A DNA stretch of 64,000 nucleotides, from positions 2,294,001 to 2,358,000 of the forward strand of contig NZ_CP110011.1 of assembly GCF_025947345.1 (NCBI RefSeq), read 5' to 3'. The notes under the pieces are model-generated. The model saw nothing but the letters and a program-made list of their open reading frames with translations, made no database searches and was not told the DNA's origin. Origin of the DNA: Flavobacterium sp. N502536. GTDB lineage: Bacteria; Bacteroidota; Bacteroidia; Flavobacteriales; Flavobacteriaceae. The translations under genes were made by a program, and so were the position numbers. This document shows positions 33,202 through 42,504 of the stretch, piece after piece. Numbering within the stretch: the stretch's first letter is position 1; the number at the start of each line of letters is the position of its first letter.

Positions 33202-34524
33202 TTAGTTTTGAGCTTTAGTTGAAGGAATATAGTCTAAAATTAAACGCTGGTTAGGGTTTAGGTACTTCTTGGCTACTTCTCTGATTTCTTCTCTGGTGAT
33301 AGAATGATAAAGGTCGATCTCGGTATTGATAAGGTTTACATCTCCGTAAAGCAGGTAGAAAGAAGCGAGGTTTTCTGCAATTCCTTCAACACTTGCATTG
33401 GCGTTCACAAAATTATTGTCGAATTTGTTCTGTAATTTTTGATAATCTTTTTCAGAAATCAAATCCGTTTGAATTTTTACAATCTCTTCGTCCATTTCTT
33501 TTAAAATGTCGGTTGTAGTGTTAGGTGCCATTGGTAAGCCGTACAAAATGTACATTCCATAATCTTCCTGACTAAATCCTACTGCTCCAATCTGAAGCGC
33601 CATTTTTTTGTCGTCGACTATTTTCTTGTACAATTTAGAGCTTTTTCCATCACTTAAATAAGAAGAAATCAAGTCTAAAACTCTGGCATCTCTGGTTTTC
33701 ATAGACGGAGTTCTGTACGAAGCAACTACCATCGGAATCTGAATATTCGGATCTTCGTAAGTGGCTTTGATAGTCTGATTGATTGGTTCTTCGATATAAG
33801 TTTGTTTTTTTACCTCTTCGCCTCTCGGAATTGCTGCAAAATACTTCTGAATCCATTCTTTTGTTTTGGCTTTGTCAAAATCACCTGCCACAACTAAAAC
33901 AGCATTGTTTGGCGTATAGAATTTTTTATTAAAAGCCTGAAATTCTTCAAGAGTTGCAGCATCCAGATCCTTCATAGAACCAATAGTGGTCCAGCGGTAC
34001 GGGTGTTTTTTAAACATATTTTCTTTTACAACCGGCAGAATGTTTCCATAAGGCTGATTGTCGTAACGCATTCTTTTCTCTTCCTTAACGACTTCATTTT
34101 GAGTATCAACACCAATTTTATTGATCACCGGATGCATTAACCTTTCTGATTCCATCCATAAACCAAGTTCTAAGCTGTTGGAAGGGAAAACTTCGTAGTA
34201 ATACGTTCTGTCGTCAGTAGTGTTGGCGTTATTTACACCTCCATTGGCGGTAACAATTTTCATCCATTCGCCACGTTTGATGTTTTTGGTTCCTTCAAAT
34301 AACAAATGTTCGAAGAAATGGGCAAAACCCGTTCGGTCCGGACGTTCATCTTTTGATCCTACATGGTACATGACTGAGGTGATCACCACCGGAGCCGAGG
34401 GATCATTATGCAAAATGACGTGCATACCGTTATCTAAATTGTATTCTTCAAAAGCTACCTTTTGAGCATGAGCCACTCCGCCGAGCATTAGTGCCGCACT
34501 TAACATAAGTATTGAATTTTTCAT
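33202..34524 (-). CDS. M16 family metallopeptidase, catalytic subunit
   Basis: This 440-residue exported zinc peptidase (signal peptide MKNSILMLSAALMLGGVAHA) carries the inverted zinc motif H-F-F-E-H in TGFAHFFEHLLFEGTKN, with the distal Glu expected in the NEVVKEEKRM region. The second half lacks the Arg/Tyr motif, which the downstream partner supplies. It is the first gene of a two-gene operon. Periplasmic M16 enzymes degrade short unfolded peptides; the substrate here is unknown. Confidence 0.9.
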   Translation of the reverse strand: MKNSILMLSAALMLGGVAHAQKVAFEEYNLDNGMHVILHNDPSAPVVITSVMYHVGSKDERPDRTGFAHFFEHLLFEGTKNIKRGEWMKIVTANGGVNNANTTDDRTYYYEVFPSNSLELGLWMESERLMHPVINKIGVDTQNEVVKEEKRMRYDNQPYGNILPVVKENMFKKHPYRWTTIGSMKDLDAATLEEFQAFNKKFYTPNNAVLVVAGDFDKAKTKEWIQKYFAAIPRGEEVKKQTYIEEPINQTIKATYEDPNIQIPMVVASYRTPSMKTRDARVLDLISSYLSDGKSSKLYKKIVDDKKMALQIGAVGFSQEDYGMYILYGLPMAPNTTTDILKEMDEEIVKIQTDLISEKDYQKLQNKFDNNFVNANASVEGIAENLASFYLLYGDVNLINTEIDLYHSITREEIREVAKKYLNPNQRLILDYIPSTKAQN

Positions 34525-34736
34525 AAATTAATAAATTTATATTTACCTAAATAAATAGGTAGTCAAGAGTTGATTATCGTTACACCAAAAATAACTTTTT
34601 TTACTTAGCATTTAGGAAAACAAGGGTAAAATGATTTTATTTTAACAGTATTTTACTTCTAAATGGCTTTTTTAGAGCGCAGGAACAGCTTGAAAAACAG
34701 TGCTAAAAAGGAAATAAATATTTTTGGAATAAGGGA

Positions 34737-34766
34737 TTGCACAGTAAATTATTAGTTGTATATTTG
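34737..34766 (+). promoter_or_regulatory. Promoter of rplU-rpmA
   Basis: TTG (34737-34739), exactly 19 bp, then TATATTTG (34759-34766) is a near-ideal Bacteroidota promoter. The leader would be about 24 nt. Confidence 0.7.
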
Positions 34767-34796
34767 CAACCTTAAAAATCAATAAATCAATTTGGT

Positions 34797-35234
34797 ATGT
34801 ATGCAATCGTAGAGATAGCAGGGCAACAATTTAAAGTAAGCAAAGACTTAAAGGTTTATGTTCACCGTTTGGCTAACGAAGAAGGTTCAAAAGTTTCTTT
34901 TGACAAAGTTCTTTTATTAGACGATAACGGAAATGTAACTTTAGGCGCCCCAGCTATAGAAGGTGCTTCAGTAGAAGCTAAAGTGTTACAACACTTAAAA
35001 GGAGATAAAGTTATCGTTTTCAAAAAGAAAAGAAGAAAAGGATACAAAAAAAGAAATGGTCACAGACAATATCTTACTCAAATTGTAATTGAAGGTATTA
35101 CTGCAGCAGGAGGAACTAAAAAAGCAGCAGCTAAAAAAGCAGTTGTAGCAGAAGATGCAGCTACTGAAGAAGTAGAAGCTCCAAAAGCGAAAAAAGCAGC
35201 TCCAAAAGCAAAAAAAGAAGCTACTAAAGAATAA
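34797..35234 (+). CDS. rplU: 50S ribosomal protein L21 with extended tail
   Basis: Residues 1-103 are a normal bL21 (MYAIVEIAGQQFKVSKD, ending in KKRRKGYKKRNGHRQYLTQIVIEGI). A tail of about 40 residues rich in Ala, Lys and Glu (TKKAAAKKAVVAEDAATEEV and onward) extends beyond the usual end. The tail looks flexible and charged. The gene forms an operon with rpmA 24 bp downstream, the standard pair. Confidence 0.97.
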   Translation: MYAIVEIAGQQFKVSKDLKVYVHRLANEEGSKVSFDKVLLLDDNGNVTLGAPAIEGASVEAKVLQHLKGDKVIVFKKKRRKGYKKRNGHRQYLTQIVIEGITAAGGTKKAAAKKAVVAEDAATEEVEAPKAKKAAPKAKKEATKE

Positions 35235-35258
35235 TAACAATATTTAAACTCATACGTC

Positions 35259-35519
35259 ATGGCTCACAAGAAAGGTGTCGGTAGTTCGAAGAATGGTAGA
35301 GAATCAGAATCAAAACGTCTAGGCGTTAAGATTTTTGGTGGTCAAGCTGCTATTGCTGGGAACATCATCGTTAGACAAAGAGGTTCAAAACATAATCCAG
35401 GTGAAAACGTTTACATCAGTAAAGATCACACACTACACGCAAGAGTAGCTGGAGTTGTTAAGTTCCAAAAGAAAAAAGATAACAAATCTTATGTATCTAT
35501 CCTTCCATTCGAAGCATAA
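35259..35519 (+). CDS. rpmA: 50S ribosomal protein L27
   Basis: This 86-residue bL27 begins [20 protein letters not shown], without the cleavable N-terminal extension found in Firmicutes, and includes [22 protein letters not shown]. Its N terminus reaches the peptidyl-transferase centre. It is followed by a strong terminator. Confidence 0.98.
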   Translation: MAHKKGVGSSKNGRESESKRLGVKIFGGQAAIAGNIIVRQRGSKHNPGENVYISKDHTLHARVAGVVKFQKKKDNKSYVSILPFEA

Positions 35520-35538
35520 GCATTAGACTACTTATTAC

Positions 35539-35571
35539 AAAACCCGTTCATCTTTGGTGAACGGGTTTTTT
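35539..35571 (+). terminator. Terminator of rplU-rpmA
   Basis: AAAACCCGTTCA (35539-35550) and TGAACGGGTTTT (35558-35569) form a 12-bp stem followed by T residues. Confidence 0.85.
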
Positions 35572-35597
35572 GCTTTATATCCAATACTTATTATTTG

Positions 35598-35605
35598 TAT
35601 TTTTG
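35598..35605 (+). promoter_or_regulatory. Candidate -7 box of the unknown membrane protein
   Basis: TATTTTTG matches TAnnTTTG 22 bp before the TTG start of the next gene. The nearest TTG upstream gives a 25-bp spacer, which is long. Confidence 0.3.
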
Positions 35606-35627
35606 GAAGGATTAATCTATCCAAATT

Positions 35628-36917
35628 TTGAAAAAAATAGTTTTCCTCCTGTTTCTTTTCTGTACAAGCCTGTTTGCAAAAGAAATTCACTCTGCCGAGC
35701 AAGTTGCATCATTGACCGATGCTCAAAAAAAGATTTTATACGAGTTTGCCGTTTTGCAAAAAAGGGGTTCTGATGTTACTGTTTATTGGCAAAAGCACAA
35801 AAAACAATTTTCTGGACTAAACGACACGGTAAGAAATCAATTAGCGAACGAAATTTATGCCAACTCTCATATAGTCTATACTCCCGTAAAAAATTCTGCA
35901 GTTCAACTATGGATGCAAACACAATCGCTGACCAATTGGATGTTGTATCTCTCGGCATTTATTGCAATATGTTCGATAATAGGTTTGTTGCGTAATTATT
36001 GGAATTCATTGATCGGTATCCTGATCAATCAGTTTGCTCCCTTATTCAGACTTTTATTTTCTGCAATTTTATTAACGTACGAATTGTTGTTAGTGGGGGC
36101 TGCCTGCGTTGTTTGGGGGTGTTTTATAGAAGAAATGACATTGCGGACGATAGTAATTCATACAGGTTTGTTTTTGCTATGGAGCCAGTCCACAGCAATT
36201 TTTACCCGTAAATATTTGGTGCAGAAATATATTTTTGAAGTAAAGAATAATTTCTGGGGAAATGATAAATGGGAAACTGTAAAAACAATTTGCTTGCCCA
36301 CTATCATCGTTACCCTGGCGCTGTTTTATCTCTTGTATAAAGTTCCGGCGGACACGGTGTATAATTATGAAATTGTGATTGCTGCAATGGCGGCTATTTG
36401 TGCTTTGCCTTTTTGGCGAATTTTAGAGAAATATATGTACCCGATTCTGATACCCTACAAAGAGAAAGATACTTATATTGAAAGAAGTGTTTATTCGCTC
36501 GCAGCTTGTGTGGTTTTGGCGCTAATAATCGACGGATTCCTTATTTGGCAGTATAATGCAATTTTTTCGTATGTAATAACCGCTTTGACAAGCTTACTAA
36601 TTGTATCTTTTTTACTGTTGTCGCTTAAGGATAATTACAAACGCAATTATAAGAATTACTATTATTTACAATTTGTTACAACGCTCTTTTTTGCCTCGGT
36701 TTTGTTTTATAGTTTTCACATTCATTCTGCCGAGATGATTTGGGTTTCATTAATTGGTGTAAGTACTTTTATCGTGATTAAATATTGGGAAATCCCGACA
36801 TTTTTCTTTAGTTGGAAAAGAAGCAGCAACTGGACTTGGGGATTTTTAGGTATGGCAGCCTTATTGTGGTTGTTGGCAAAAGGTATTTTATATGTTTCCG
36901 GAACATTGTCTGTTTAG
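35628..36917 (+). CDS. Unknown multi-pass membrane protein with periplasmic N-domain
   Basis: I do not recognise this 429-residue protein. A signal-like segment (MKKIVFLLFLFCTSLFA) is followed by about 80 polar, helix-prone residues (AEQVASLTDAQKKILYEFAVL and onward). About nine hydrophobic segments run from residue 103 to the end, with charged loops such as FEVKNNFWGNDKWETVKT and YKEKDTYIERSV. The layout (soluble N-domain, then many helices) recalls small-conductance mechanosensitive channel architecture, but no family motif is seen. The start is TTG; it keeps the signal segment whole. It is a single gene after the rpmA terminator. Confidence 0.7.
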   Translation: MKKIVFLLFLFCTSLFAKEIHSAEQVASLTDAQKKILYEFAVLQKRGSDVTVYWQKHKKQFSGLNDTVRNQLANEIYANSHIVYTPVKNSAVQLWMQTQSLTNWMLYLSAFIAICSIIGLLRNYWNSLIGILINQFAPLFRLLFSAILLTYELLLVGAACVVWGCFIEEMTLRTIVIHTGLFLLWSQSTAIFTRKYLVQKYIFEVKNNFWGNDKWETVKTICLPTIIVTLALFYLLYKVPADTVYNYEIVIAAMAAICALPFWRILEKYMYPILIPYKEKDTYIERSVYSLAACVVLALIIDGFLIWQYNAIFSYVITALTSLLIVSFLLLSLKDNYKRNYKNYYYLQFVTTLFFASVLFYSFHIHSAEMIWVSLIGVSTFIVIKYWEIPTFFFSWKRSSNWTWGFLGMAALLWLLAKGILYVSGTLSV

Positions 36918-37060
36918 TAATGGACTAATATAATGCTATAAAAACCTGTACGTTAAATCTTTTGTTGAAAATGCAAAGCCATTAGAGATCACAAAAGAAT
37001 AGCAATCTCTAACGCGCTTTACAGTAAAGTGAATACCTTTTTTGAGCCTGATCCTGACTT

Positions 37061-38722
37061 TTATTTTAATATTGATGGAAGTATATAGTCTTGTACAATT
37101 TTTTCAGCTTGTGCATGCCCATAAGGTTTGTTGTAGGCTTTTGAAGTAATGATTACGACAAGCGGAAGGTTCTTGAAAATCATAAACTCATTTCCACCAT
37201 TTCCGGCGCAGTAATAGGTTTCGTAAGGAGTATTTTTAAAAGTAAAAGTTTTGTTCCAAAACAGATAACCATAGTATTGGTTTTCTCTTTCCGGAATCTG
37301 AAACTGGTGGGTTAGGGTTTTTTGAACCCAATCAGTCGTTAAAATTTGTTTACCATTCCAAAGGCCATCATTCTGATACAATTGCGCATATTTGGCATAA
37401 TCCAGTGCTGTCATTTGCAGGCTTCCGGCTGTATTGGCTACTTTCTGCGGAGTGTATTGCCATTGGTAATGCGTTATGTTTAGGGGTTTAAAAAGCTTTT
37501 CATCGGCATATTTTTCCAATCCTCCAGGCACAGATTTATGAATGATGTCACCCATTAAAACGACACCGGCCGTAAAATAATCCCATTTACCGCCATTGGT
37601 TTTAGATTTGTCCATCGGTAAGTCTAAAGTAAATTTTACCCAATTGTCTGTAGGGTACATGTTCTCTTCGTTTCCGGGAGAATCGCTATTTTGATCAGAG
37701 CCCTCAAAGGCGGAGCTCATGGAGAGTAAGTCCTTTATTTTTACGCTGTCTTTTTTAGACTCATAATTGGCATAGTTCTTTAAATCGTAGAACTGGTTCA
37801 GCGTTTGATTTTCATTCTTAAGATAACCGTCGTTTATGGCAATTCCTGCTAGGGTTGAGGCAAAAGATTTTCCTGCCGATCGGGTATCGTGCAAAGTGTT
37901 TCTGTCGGCTTCATTAAAATATTCTTCAAGCAGCAGTTTTTTATCGTAAATGACAACCACACTGGTGATTTCCTTCAAATTGTAGCTGGCAATAGCGGCA
38001 TTGAGTTGTTCAATTTTCTTTTTGTCAAAAGCAAAGTTTGAAACTTCCCAGCCGCTGTTGGGTTGAATGGGTTGAATTTCGATTTGTTTGGGGGTCAGTT
38101 TGGGTGCTTTTAAGATCAGCTGAATTTCTCCTTTTGCAATTAAATCTCCCGTTTTGACTGAACCATTTTGATTCGTTTGATAAGGACGAATTTCAATTTT
38201 CAGTTTATGCTTGCCATTGGTTAGCGCATTCTCTCCGCCATTCACTTTAAATCGTTCCCAAAGGTAAATAGACCACCAGTCTTCTTTTTTGGAACTCGTT
38301 AAAGGAACCCTGAAGGTTGTTGAAGTGTCTTTGCTGCCTGCCGATCCAAAACTGCATCCGTAATTAAGGTTTTCGGTATAGAGAAGTTTATTGTCGATGT
38401 AAAAGGCAAATTGAAGGTTTCCTGTCGTTAAAAGTTGATCTGCGGGTAATTCCGGATTCAATTGATGTAGGTAATTTGTAACAGAGTTGTTCATGAAAAC
38501 CCTGATGTTCAGATCGGATTTATAGGTTAGTTCAAAGGATTTCAGAAAATCAGTTTCTTTATACTGATCCAGTGGAATGTTGCCTTTCATAAAAGTGACT
38601 TTACCCACATTGTTTTTGTGCAGTTCAGTTGTAATTCCGTCCGTTTGGAACAGGTCACTGTTTTGTGCCGAAATCATACCATTACAAAATAGCAGGGCAA
38701 GTAAAAAAAAGTGTTTTATCAT
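37061..38722 (-). CDS. Exported serine hydrolase, beta-lactamase-like
   Basis: This 553-residue protein has a signal peptide (MIKHFFLLALLFCNGMISA), an N-terminal region of about 220 residues of unknown type, and a class C beta-lactamase-like domain from about residue 230. The catalytic motif is S282-A-G-K285 (TRSAGKSFASTLAG). Family context follows with KDLLSMSSAFEGSD and the late GNGGNEFMIF. Such proteins act as peptidases or esterases on peptides or wall fragments; beta-lactam hydrolysis is not implied. The AraC regulator gene lies 76 bp upstream on the same strand and may control it. Confidence 0.85.
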   Translation of the reverse strand: MIKHFFLLALLFCNGMISAQNSDLFQTDGITTELHKNNVGKVTFMKGNIPLDQYKETDFLKSFELTYKSDLNIRVFMNNSVTNYLHQLNPELPADQLLTTGNLQFAFYIDNKLLYTENLNYGCSFGSAGSKDTSTTFRVPLTSSKKEDWWSIYLWERFKVNGGENALTNGKHKLKIEIRPYQTNQNGSVKTGDLIAKGEIQLILKAPKLTPKQIEIQPIQPNSGWEVSNFAFDKKKIEQLNAAIASYNLKEITSVVVIYDKKLLLEEYFNEADRNTLHDTRSAGKSFASTLAGIAINDGYLKNENQTLNQFYDLKNYANYESKKDSVKIKDLLSMSSAFEGSDQNSDSPGNEENMYPTDNWVKFTLDLPMDKSKTNGGKWDYFTAGVVLMGDIIHKSVPGGLEKYADEKLFKPLNITHYQWQYTPQKVANTAGSLQMTALDYAKYAQLYQNDGLWNGKQILTTDWVQKTLTHQFQIPERENQYYGYLFWNKTFTFKNTPYETYYCAGNGGNEFMIFKNLPLVVIITSKAYNKPYGHAQAEKIVQDYILPSILK

Positions 38723-38798
38723 TTGATTGATTATAAGGATTGAAAGGCAAATCTACGCTGCAACAAATTCTAAAAATTGTACAGGATTAACATTTGAC

Positions 38799-39611
38799 TT
38801 ATTTTTTGAAAAGTAATTTTTTATGCGCTGACGGATTTAGTCCGTTTATTTCTCTGAAGGACCGGGTGAGATGACTTTGGTCGGAGAAACCGCATTCGTA
38901 GGCGATTTCGGTTAGCGATTTGTTTTGTAATGCGATGAGCGATAGTGCTTTTTCTACTTTTAATTTTCGGATGTACTCTCCTAAGTTGCAATGAAAATAC
39001 TTTGAAAAATCTCTTGAAAGGTGAATAGGGTGTATGCCTAATGTTTTCGACAAATAATCGAGTGTCATGGTTTCGGTAAGCTGATCGTGAAGAATTTCAT
39101 CAATCATTGTAACCCATTTGGGGTTTTTATGCAAGACAGACTGAAAATCGCCATTTAGTTTTGATAAAATCTCGATCAATAGCGTTTGGGTGGGCAGGTC
39201 ATAATGAAAGTCGTCAACCTTGGTCGCTCTGAAAATTTTATACATCAAAAGTTTGATGTCGGGGTTCAGGATGGTCGCGCTTCCCTGCAGGTTGTCGCTG
39301 TTCATGGTGAGGCTGTCAAACCATTTCTTTTCGATTTCGAGATGAAAACCTCTTGTGAAACCTTCCGGTTTAATGTTGTAATGTGGTTCCTGCCAGTTGT
39401 GAAAAAGGAGGCTTCCGGGGGCGCAATTGTACACTTCTTTTTTATTTCCTTCAATTACATTTCCCTGCAGGATAAAGGTAAAGTAAGCATGCTCGTGATA
39501 ATGCCAATCTACTTTAGGATGTGTATATACGGTATCTGTTAACGTTATTCCTTCGAGAGAAATCGTTTTGTTTGTCTGGCCGTAAAACTCTCCTCTTTTT
39601 GATTGTTTCAT
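38799..39611 (-). CDS. AraC family transcriptional regulator
   Basis: This is a 270-residue regulator. An N-terminal cupin-like sensor has KVDWHYHEHAYFTFILQG and PGSLLFHNWQEPHYN (several His, as in metal- or ligand-binding cupins). The C-terminal AraC DNA-binding domain (about 168-265) has two helix-turn-helix units, including SLTEIAYECGFSDQSHLTRSFREINGLNPS. It precedes the serine hydrolase gene on the same strand, so that gene is a likely target. The inducer is unknown. Confidence 0.9.
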   Translation of the reverse strand: MKQSKRGEFYGQTNKTISLEGITLTDTVYTHPKVDWHYHEHAYFTFILQGNVIEGNKKEVYNCAPGSLLFHNWQEPHYNIKPEGFTRGFHLEIEKKWFDSLTMNSDNLQGSATILNPDIKLLMYKIFRATKVDDFHYDLPTQTLLIEILSKLNGDFQSVLHKNPKWVTMIDEILHDQLTETMTLDYLSKTLGIHPIHLSRDFSKYFHCNLGEYIRKLKVEKALSLIALQNKSLTEIAYECGFSDQSHLTRSFREINGLNPSAHKKLLFKK

Positions 39612-39662
39612 GAGTAGGTTGCATTGCTCTTCAAAACTATAAATATAATTTGATTTAAATAA

Positions 39663-39689
39663 AAAAACCTGTCCATAATGAACAGGTTT
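39663..39689 (-). terminator. Terminator of the AsmA-like gene
   Basis: AAAACCTGT (39663-39671) pairs with ACAGGTTTT (39681-39689), followed by a T run on the minus strand, 7 bp after the stop. Confidence 0.75.
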
Positions 39690-39696
39690 TCAGGAT

Positions 39697-42453
39697 TTAT
39701 TCCTCAGTATCTTTTGTTTCCTCTAAATTTTGAGATTTTCTTCCCACTTTTATTTTTGGATTGTCCTGAGTTCCGGTAATGGTCAGCGGAATTCCAAAAA
39801 TTCCTAAAGGAGGAAGGCCTAAACGCATTTTTAAGTTCAGTTTTCCGTCTAAACTTGTTGTGCCTTCGATTCTTGGTCGGAAGCCTGCAAACTTAAACTT
39901 AAAGCGTTCTACGGTCATGATATTGTTTTTGATCGTAGTTTTAATGTCTACTTTTGAAAGATCCGGATTTTTTATCGATTCCGTATTGGTTTGTTTGCTT
40001 ACCGCACTAAACATTTTCAATCCCCTAACTTTCACATCTTTTATCGAAAGAGTTCCTCCACCGGCAAGCGACGGATAAACCGGTTCCATATTGCTGTTTA
40101 AACGGCCTTTTAACTGGTAGTCTAAAGAAACAATTCCTTGTGCTTTTTCGGCAGCGCTTGCCATTTTTCTAAAAACTTCAATTTCGTTGTAGGCTCTTTT
40201 AATGTCAAAATCAGAAGCTTTAATCGCGTAATCAAAATTGGCTTTTTTAGGAGTTATCGCTTGATAATTAGCGTTCATGCTCACGTCGCATCCAATGAGA
40301 TTAAAACCGGTATTCTGCATGTTCAGTTTGCCTTTGTTCATGCTTAAATTTCCAACTGCATTTAAAAGATTCAATTTGTCGAAACTTACTTTTTGGGCAT
40401 TCGCTGTAAATTGCAGATTTAAATTGGCAGGAATAATAATAACTCCTGTTTGTGTCGTTTGCTTTTGAGGCTGAGTTTCTGTTTTGCCTTCGGTAACCGA
40501 AGTAGTTGTCGGAGTAGCCGACATAAATTCATCCACATTAATATAGCGCGATGTCGATTTGAAAGAACCTTTTAAGACGCCGGTATTGGTCGTTGCATAA
40601 TTAAAAACGTTCTGTAAATAACCATTTAACCTAAAGTCGGATTGGCCGTAGGCTGCCAGAAAGTTATTGAAGGACATTTTATCCTGATTGATCTTAAAAA
40701 TACCTTCTTTGATGATGAATTTCTTCGGAAGATACTCAGAGGTAATTCCAATATTTCTAAGTTCAAGAGTTCCTTTGTTGTGCAGCTTGCGGTAATTTCC
40801 TTTTTCGGCATCGCTTTGTTTGCCTTTTAAAACCAAATCAGCTTTAACGAAACCGTCTAAGTCTAGTCCTTTTTGAGAGAAAACTTTATAGATTTTGTTG
40901 ACATCCAGTTCTCCTTTTGCTTTGATGTCGTAAGCTAAATCATTAAAATTGCTAAGATCGGCTTCTACAAAAACAGGCTTTCCTTCAAAGGTAAATTGAG
41001 CGGGTTTTAGTTTTATTTTTAAGTCACCAAAAGTTCCTTTCTGATTCTCAACCTTAGATTTGATGGTGATGTCTGTAATCGGATTTGGATAATAAGGTGT
41101 TTTTAAATAACCGTTTTCCAGATCAATGACACCATTGGTAACCGGAAGAAGTTTGTTTTTTAAATCAAATTTACCATTTGCTTTTACATCTCCTGCCAGG
41201 TTTCCTTTTAGTACGATGTTTGGAATTCCAAGTGCCTGCATTAATTTCCCAAGGTCAATTTTGGCTTTAAAATCGGCGTTGATATCCGGTGTTTTTACAC
41301 CTTTAACGTTGAATTTCGTTTTTAAATAATCTTGCTTGATGTTTAACGACAGGTTTTTGGCGTCAACCATAAGGAGATCCGGATTTAATGACGGGACTTT
41401 TGTTTTGATCTCTAAATTCAGATTAGAAACCGGGAAAGCGCTTTTGTTGTAATTAACAAATCCGCTGTCTATTTTCACATCCATATTAAGATCCGGTGCA
41501 ATATTTTGTGCGGCAATATAGTCTCCTTTTAAAGTTAAAAGCAGGTTGGTATTTCCTTTCAATTCTGTTTTCGACAGCCAGGTAATGTATTTTGGAGGGA
41601 AGGCAGTAAAAACATCGTGTAAATCACTATTGTCTGATTTTATCACAAAATCCATATTGTATCCGTCTTTCAGGAAGTTGAATTTCCCAATAAAGTCGAC
41701 AATAAGGTCGTTTATTTTAAGGTTATTTTGTTGGAAATAAAAGGACAGGGAGTTGACGTTGACTTTTGTGATCAGGTCAGCATTTACCTTTTTGTTCATC
41801 AAATAAGGTTCATTTTCATAAACGATATTTAACTTTTCAATTTTTGCTTTCGAATACAAATCGAAAACGGCTTTGTTTAAATCTCCTTTTCCTAAATAAT
41901 CAAATCCAAAAGCATCAAAATGTATTTTCGTCGATTTGTCGTCGTAAACAATCTTACTGTTTAAAATCTCGATTCGTTCCAGTTTTAAGGCGGTTTCGGT
42001 GCTGTCTTTCGGATTTGAATCCTGCGAAGATCCTTTGTAAATGTTGTAATTGGCTTCTCCTTCTTCGTTTACTTTTACATTGATAAAAGAATCAGACAAA
42101 TAAATCTGATCGATTTTTACCTCTTTGCTAAAAACCAGACTGGCTACATTTATACCAAAAGAAACTTCCTTGGCGGTAATGAATTTTTCGCTTTTATAAG
42201 GAGCTGAGCCGTTAAGGTTTAAGTCGCTTAAGGTTAGAGTCAGAGAGGGGAAATGCTGAAAAAAAGAAACCGAAACATCAGAATAGTTGAGTTCTGCGCT
42301 AAGTTTCTCGTTGGCAGTTTTTTTAATCTGTTCCTTGATTGTATCTTCAAAAATAATGGGCGTAAGGAACAGTAATCCTATAATGACAACAAAAGTAATC
42401 CCAAGGTATTTGGCCGTTTTTAGTAAAATGGTCTTTATTTTATTTGCAGACAT
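39697..42453 (-). CDS. AsmA-like membrane protein
   Basis: This 918-residue protein has one N-terminal membrane anchor (about residues 16-34, YLGITFVVIIGLLFLTPIIF) and a long periplasmic part built of repeated beta strands. The AsmA N-domain is visible in ANEKLSAELNYSDVSVSFFQHFPSLTLTLSDLNLNG cut by loops, and the AsmA C-terminal region in the KVRGLKMFSAVSKQ to GIPLTITGTQDNPKIKVGR part. AsmA-type proteins resemble lipid-transfer bridges between membranes; a role in outer-membrane lipid homeostasis is inferred. A Thr/Gln-rich linker lies near residue 655. It lies just downstream of miaE. Confidence 0.88.
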   Translation of the reverse strand: MSANKIKTILLKTAKYLGITFVVIIGLLFLTPIIFEDTIKEQIKKTANEKLSAELNYSDVSVSFFQHFPSLTLTLSDLNLNGSAPYKSEKFITAKEVSFGINVASLVFSKEVKIDQIYLSDSFINVKVNEEGEANYNIYKGSSQDSNPKDSTETALKLERIEILNSKIVYDDKSTKIHFDAFGFDYLGKGDLNKAVFDLYSKAKIEKLNIVYENEPYLMNKKVNADLITKVNVNSLSFYFQQNNLKINDLIVDFIGKFNFLKDGYNMDFVIKSDNSDLHDVFTAFPPKYITWLSKTELKGNTNLLLTLKGDYIAAQNIAPDLNMDVKIDSGFVNYNKSAFPVSNLNLEIKTKVPSLNPDLLMVDAKNLSLNIKQDYLKTKFNVKGVKTPDINADFKAKIDLGKLMQALGIPNIVLKGNLAGDVKANGKFDLKNKLLPVTNGVIDLENGYLKTPYYPNPITDITIKSKVENQKGTFGDLKIKLKPAQFTFEGKPVFVEADLSNFNDLAYDIKAKGELDVNKIYKVFSQKGLDLDGFVKADLVLKGKQSDAEKGNYRKLHNKGTLELRNIGITSEYLPKKFIIKEGIFKINQDKMSFNNFLAAYGQSDFRLNGYLQNVFNYATTNTGVLKGSFKSTSRYINVDEFMSATPTTTSVTEGKTETQPQKQTTQTGVIIIPANLNLQFTANAQKVSFDKLNLLNAVGNLSMNKGKLNMQNTGFNLIGCDVSMNANYQAITPKKANFDYAIKASDFDIKRAYNEIEVFRKMASAAEKAQGIVSLDYQLKGRLNSNMEPVYPSLAGGGTLSIKDVKVRGLKMFSAVSKQTNTESIKNPDLSKVDIKTTIKNNIMTVERFKFKFAGFRPRIEGTTSLDGKLNLKMRLGLPPLGIFGIPLTITGTQDNPKIKVGRKSQNLEETKDTEE

Positions 42454-42504
42454 AACAAATTGTGGTATTTATAGGTAAAAATGAAAATCGAATTTTAAGA
42501 ATTA

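Noticed and set aside
35628..36917. Assignment of the unknown membrane protein to mechanosensitive channels
   Set aside because: General layout is similar but the glycine-rich pore helix motif of that family is not visible.
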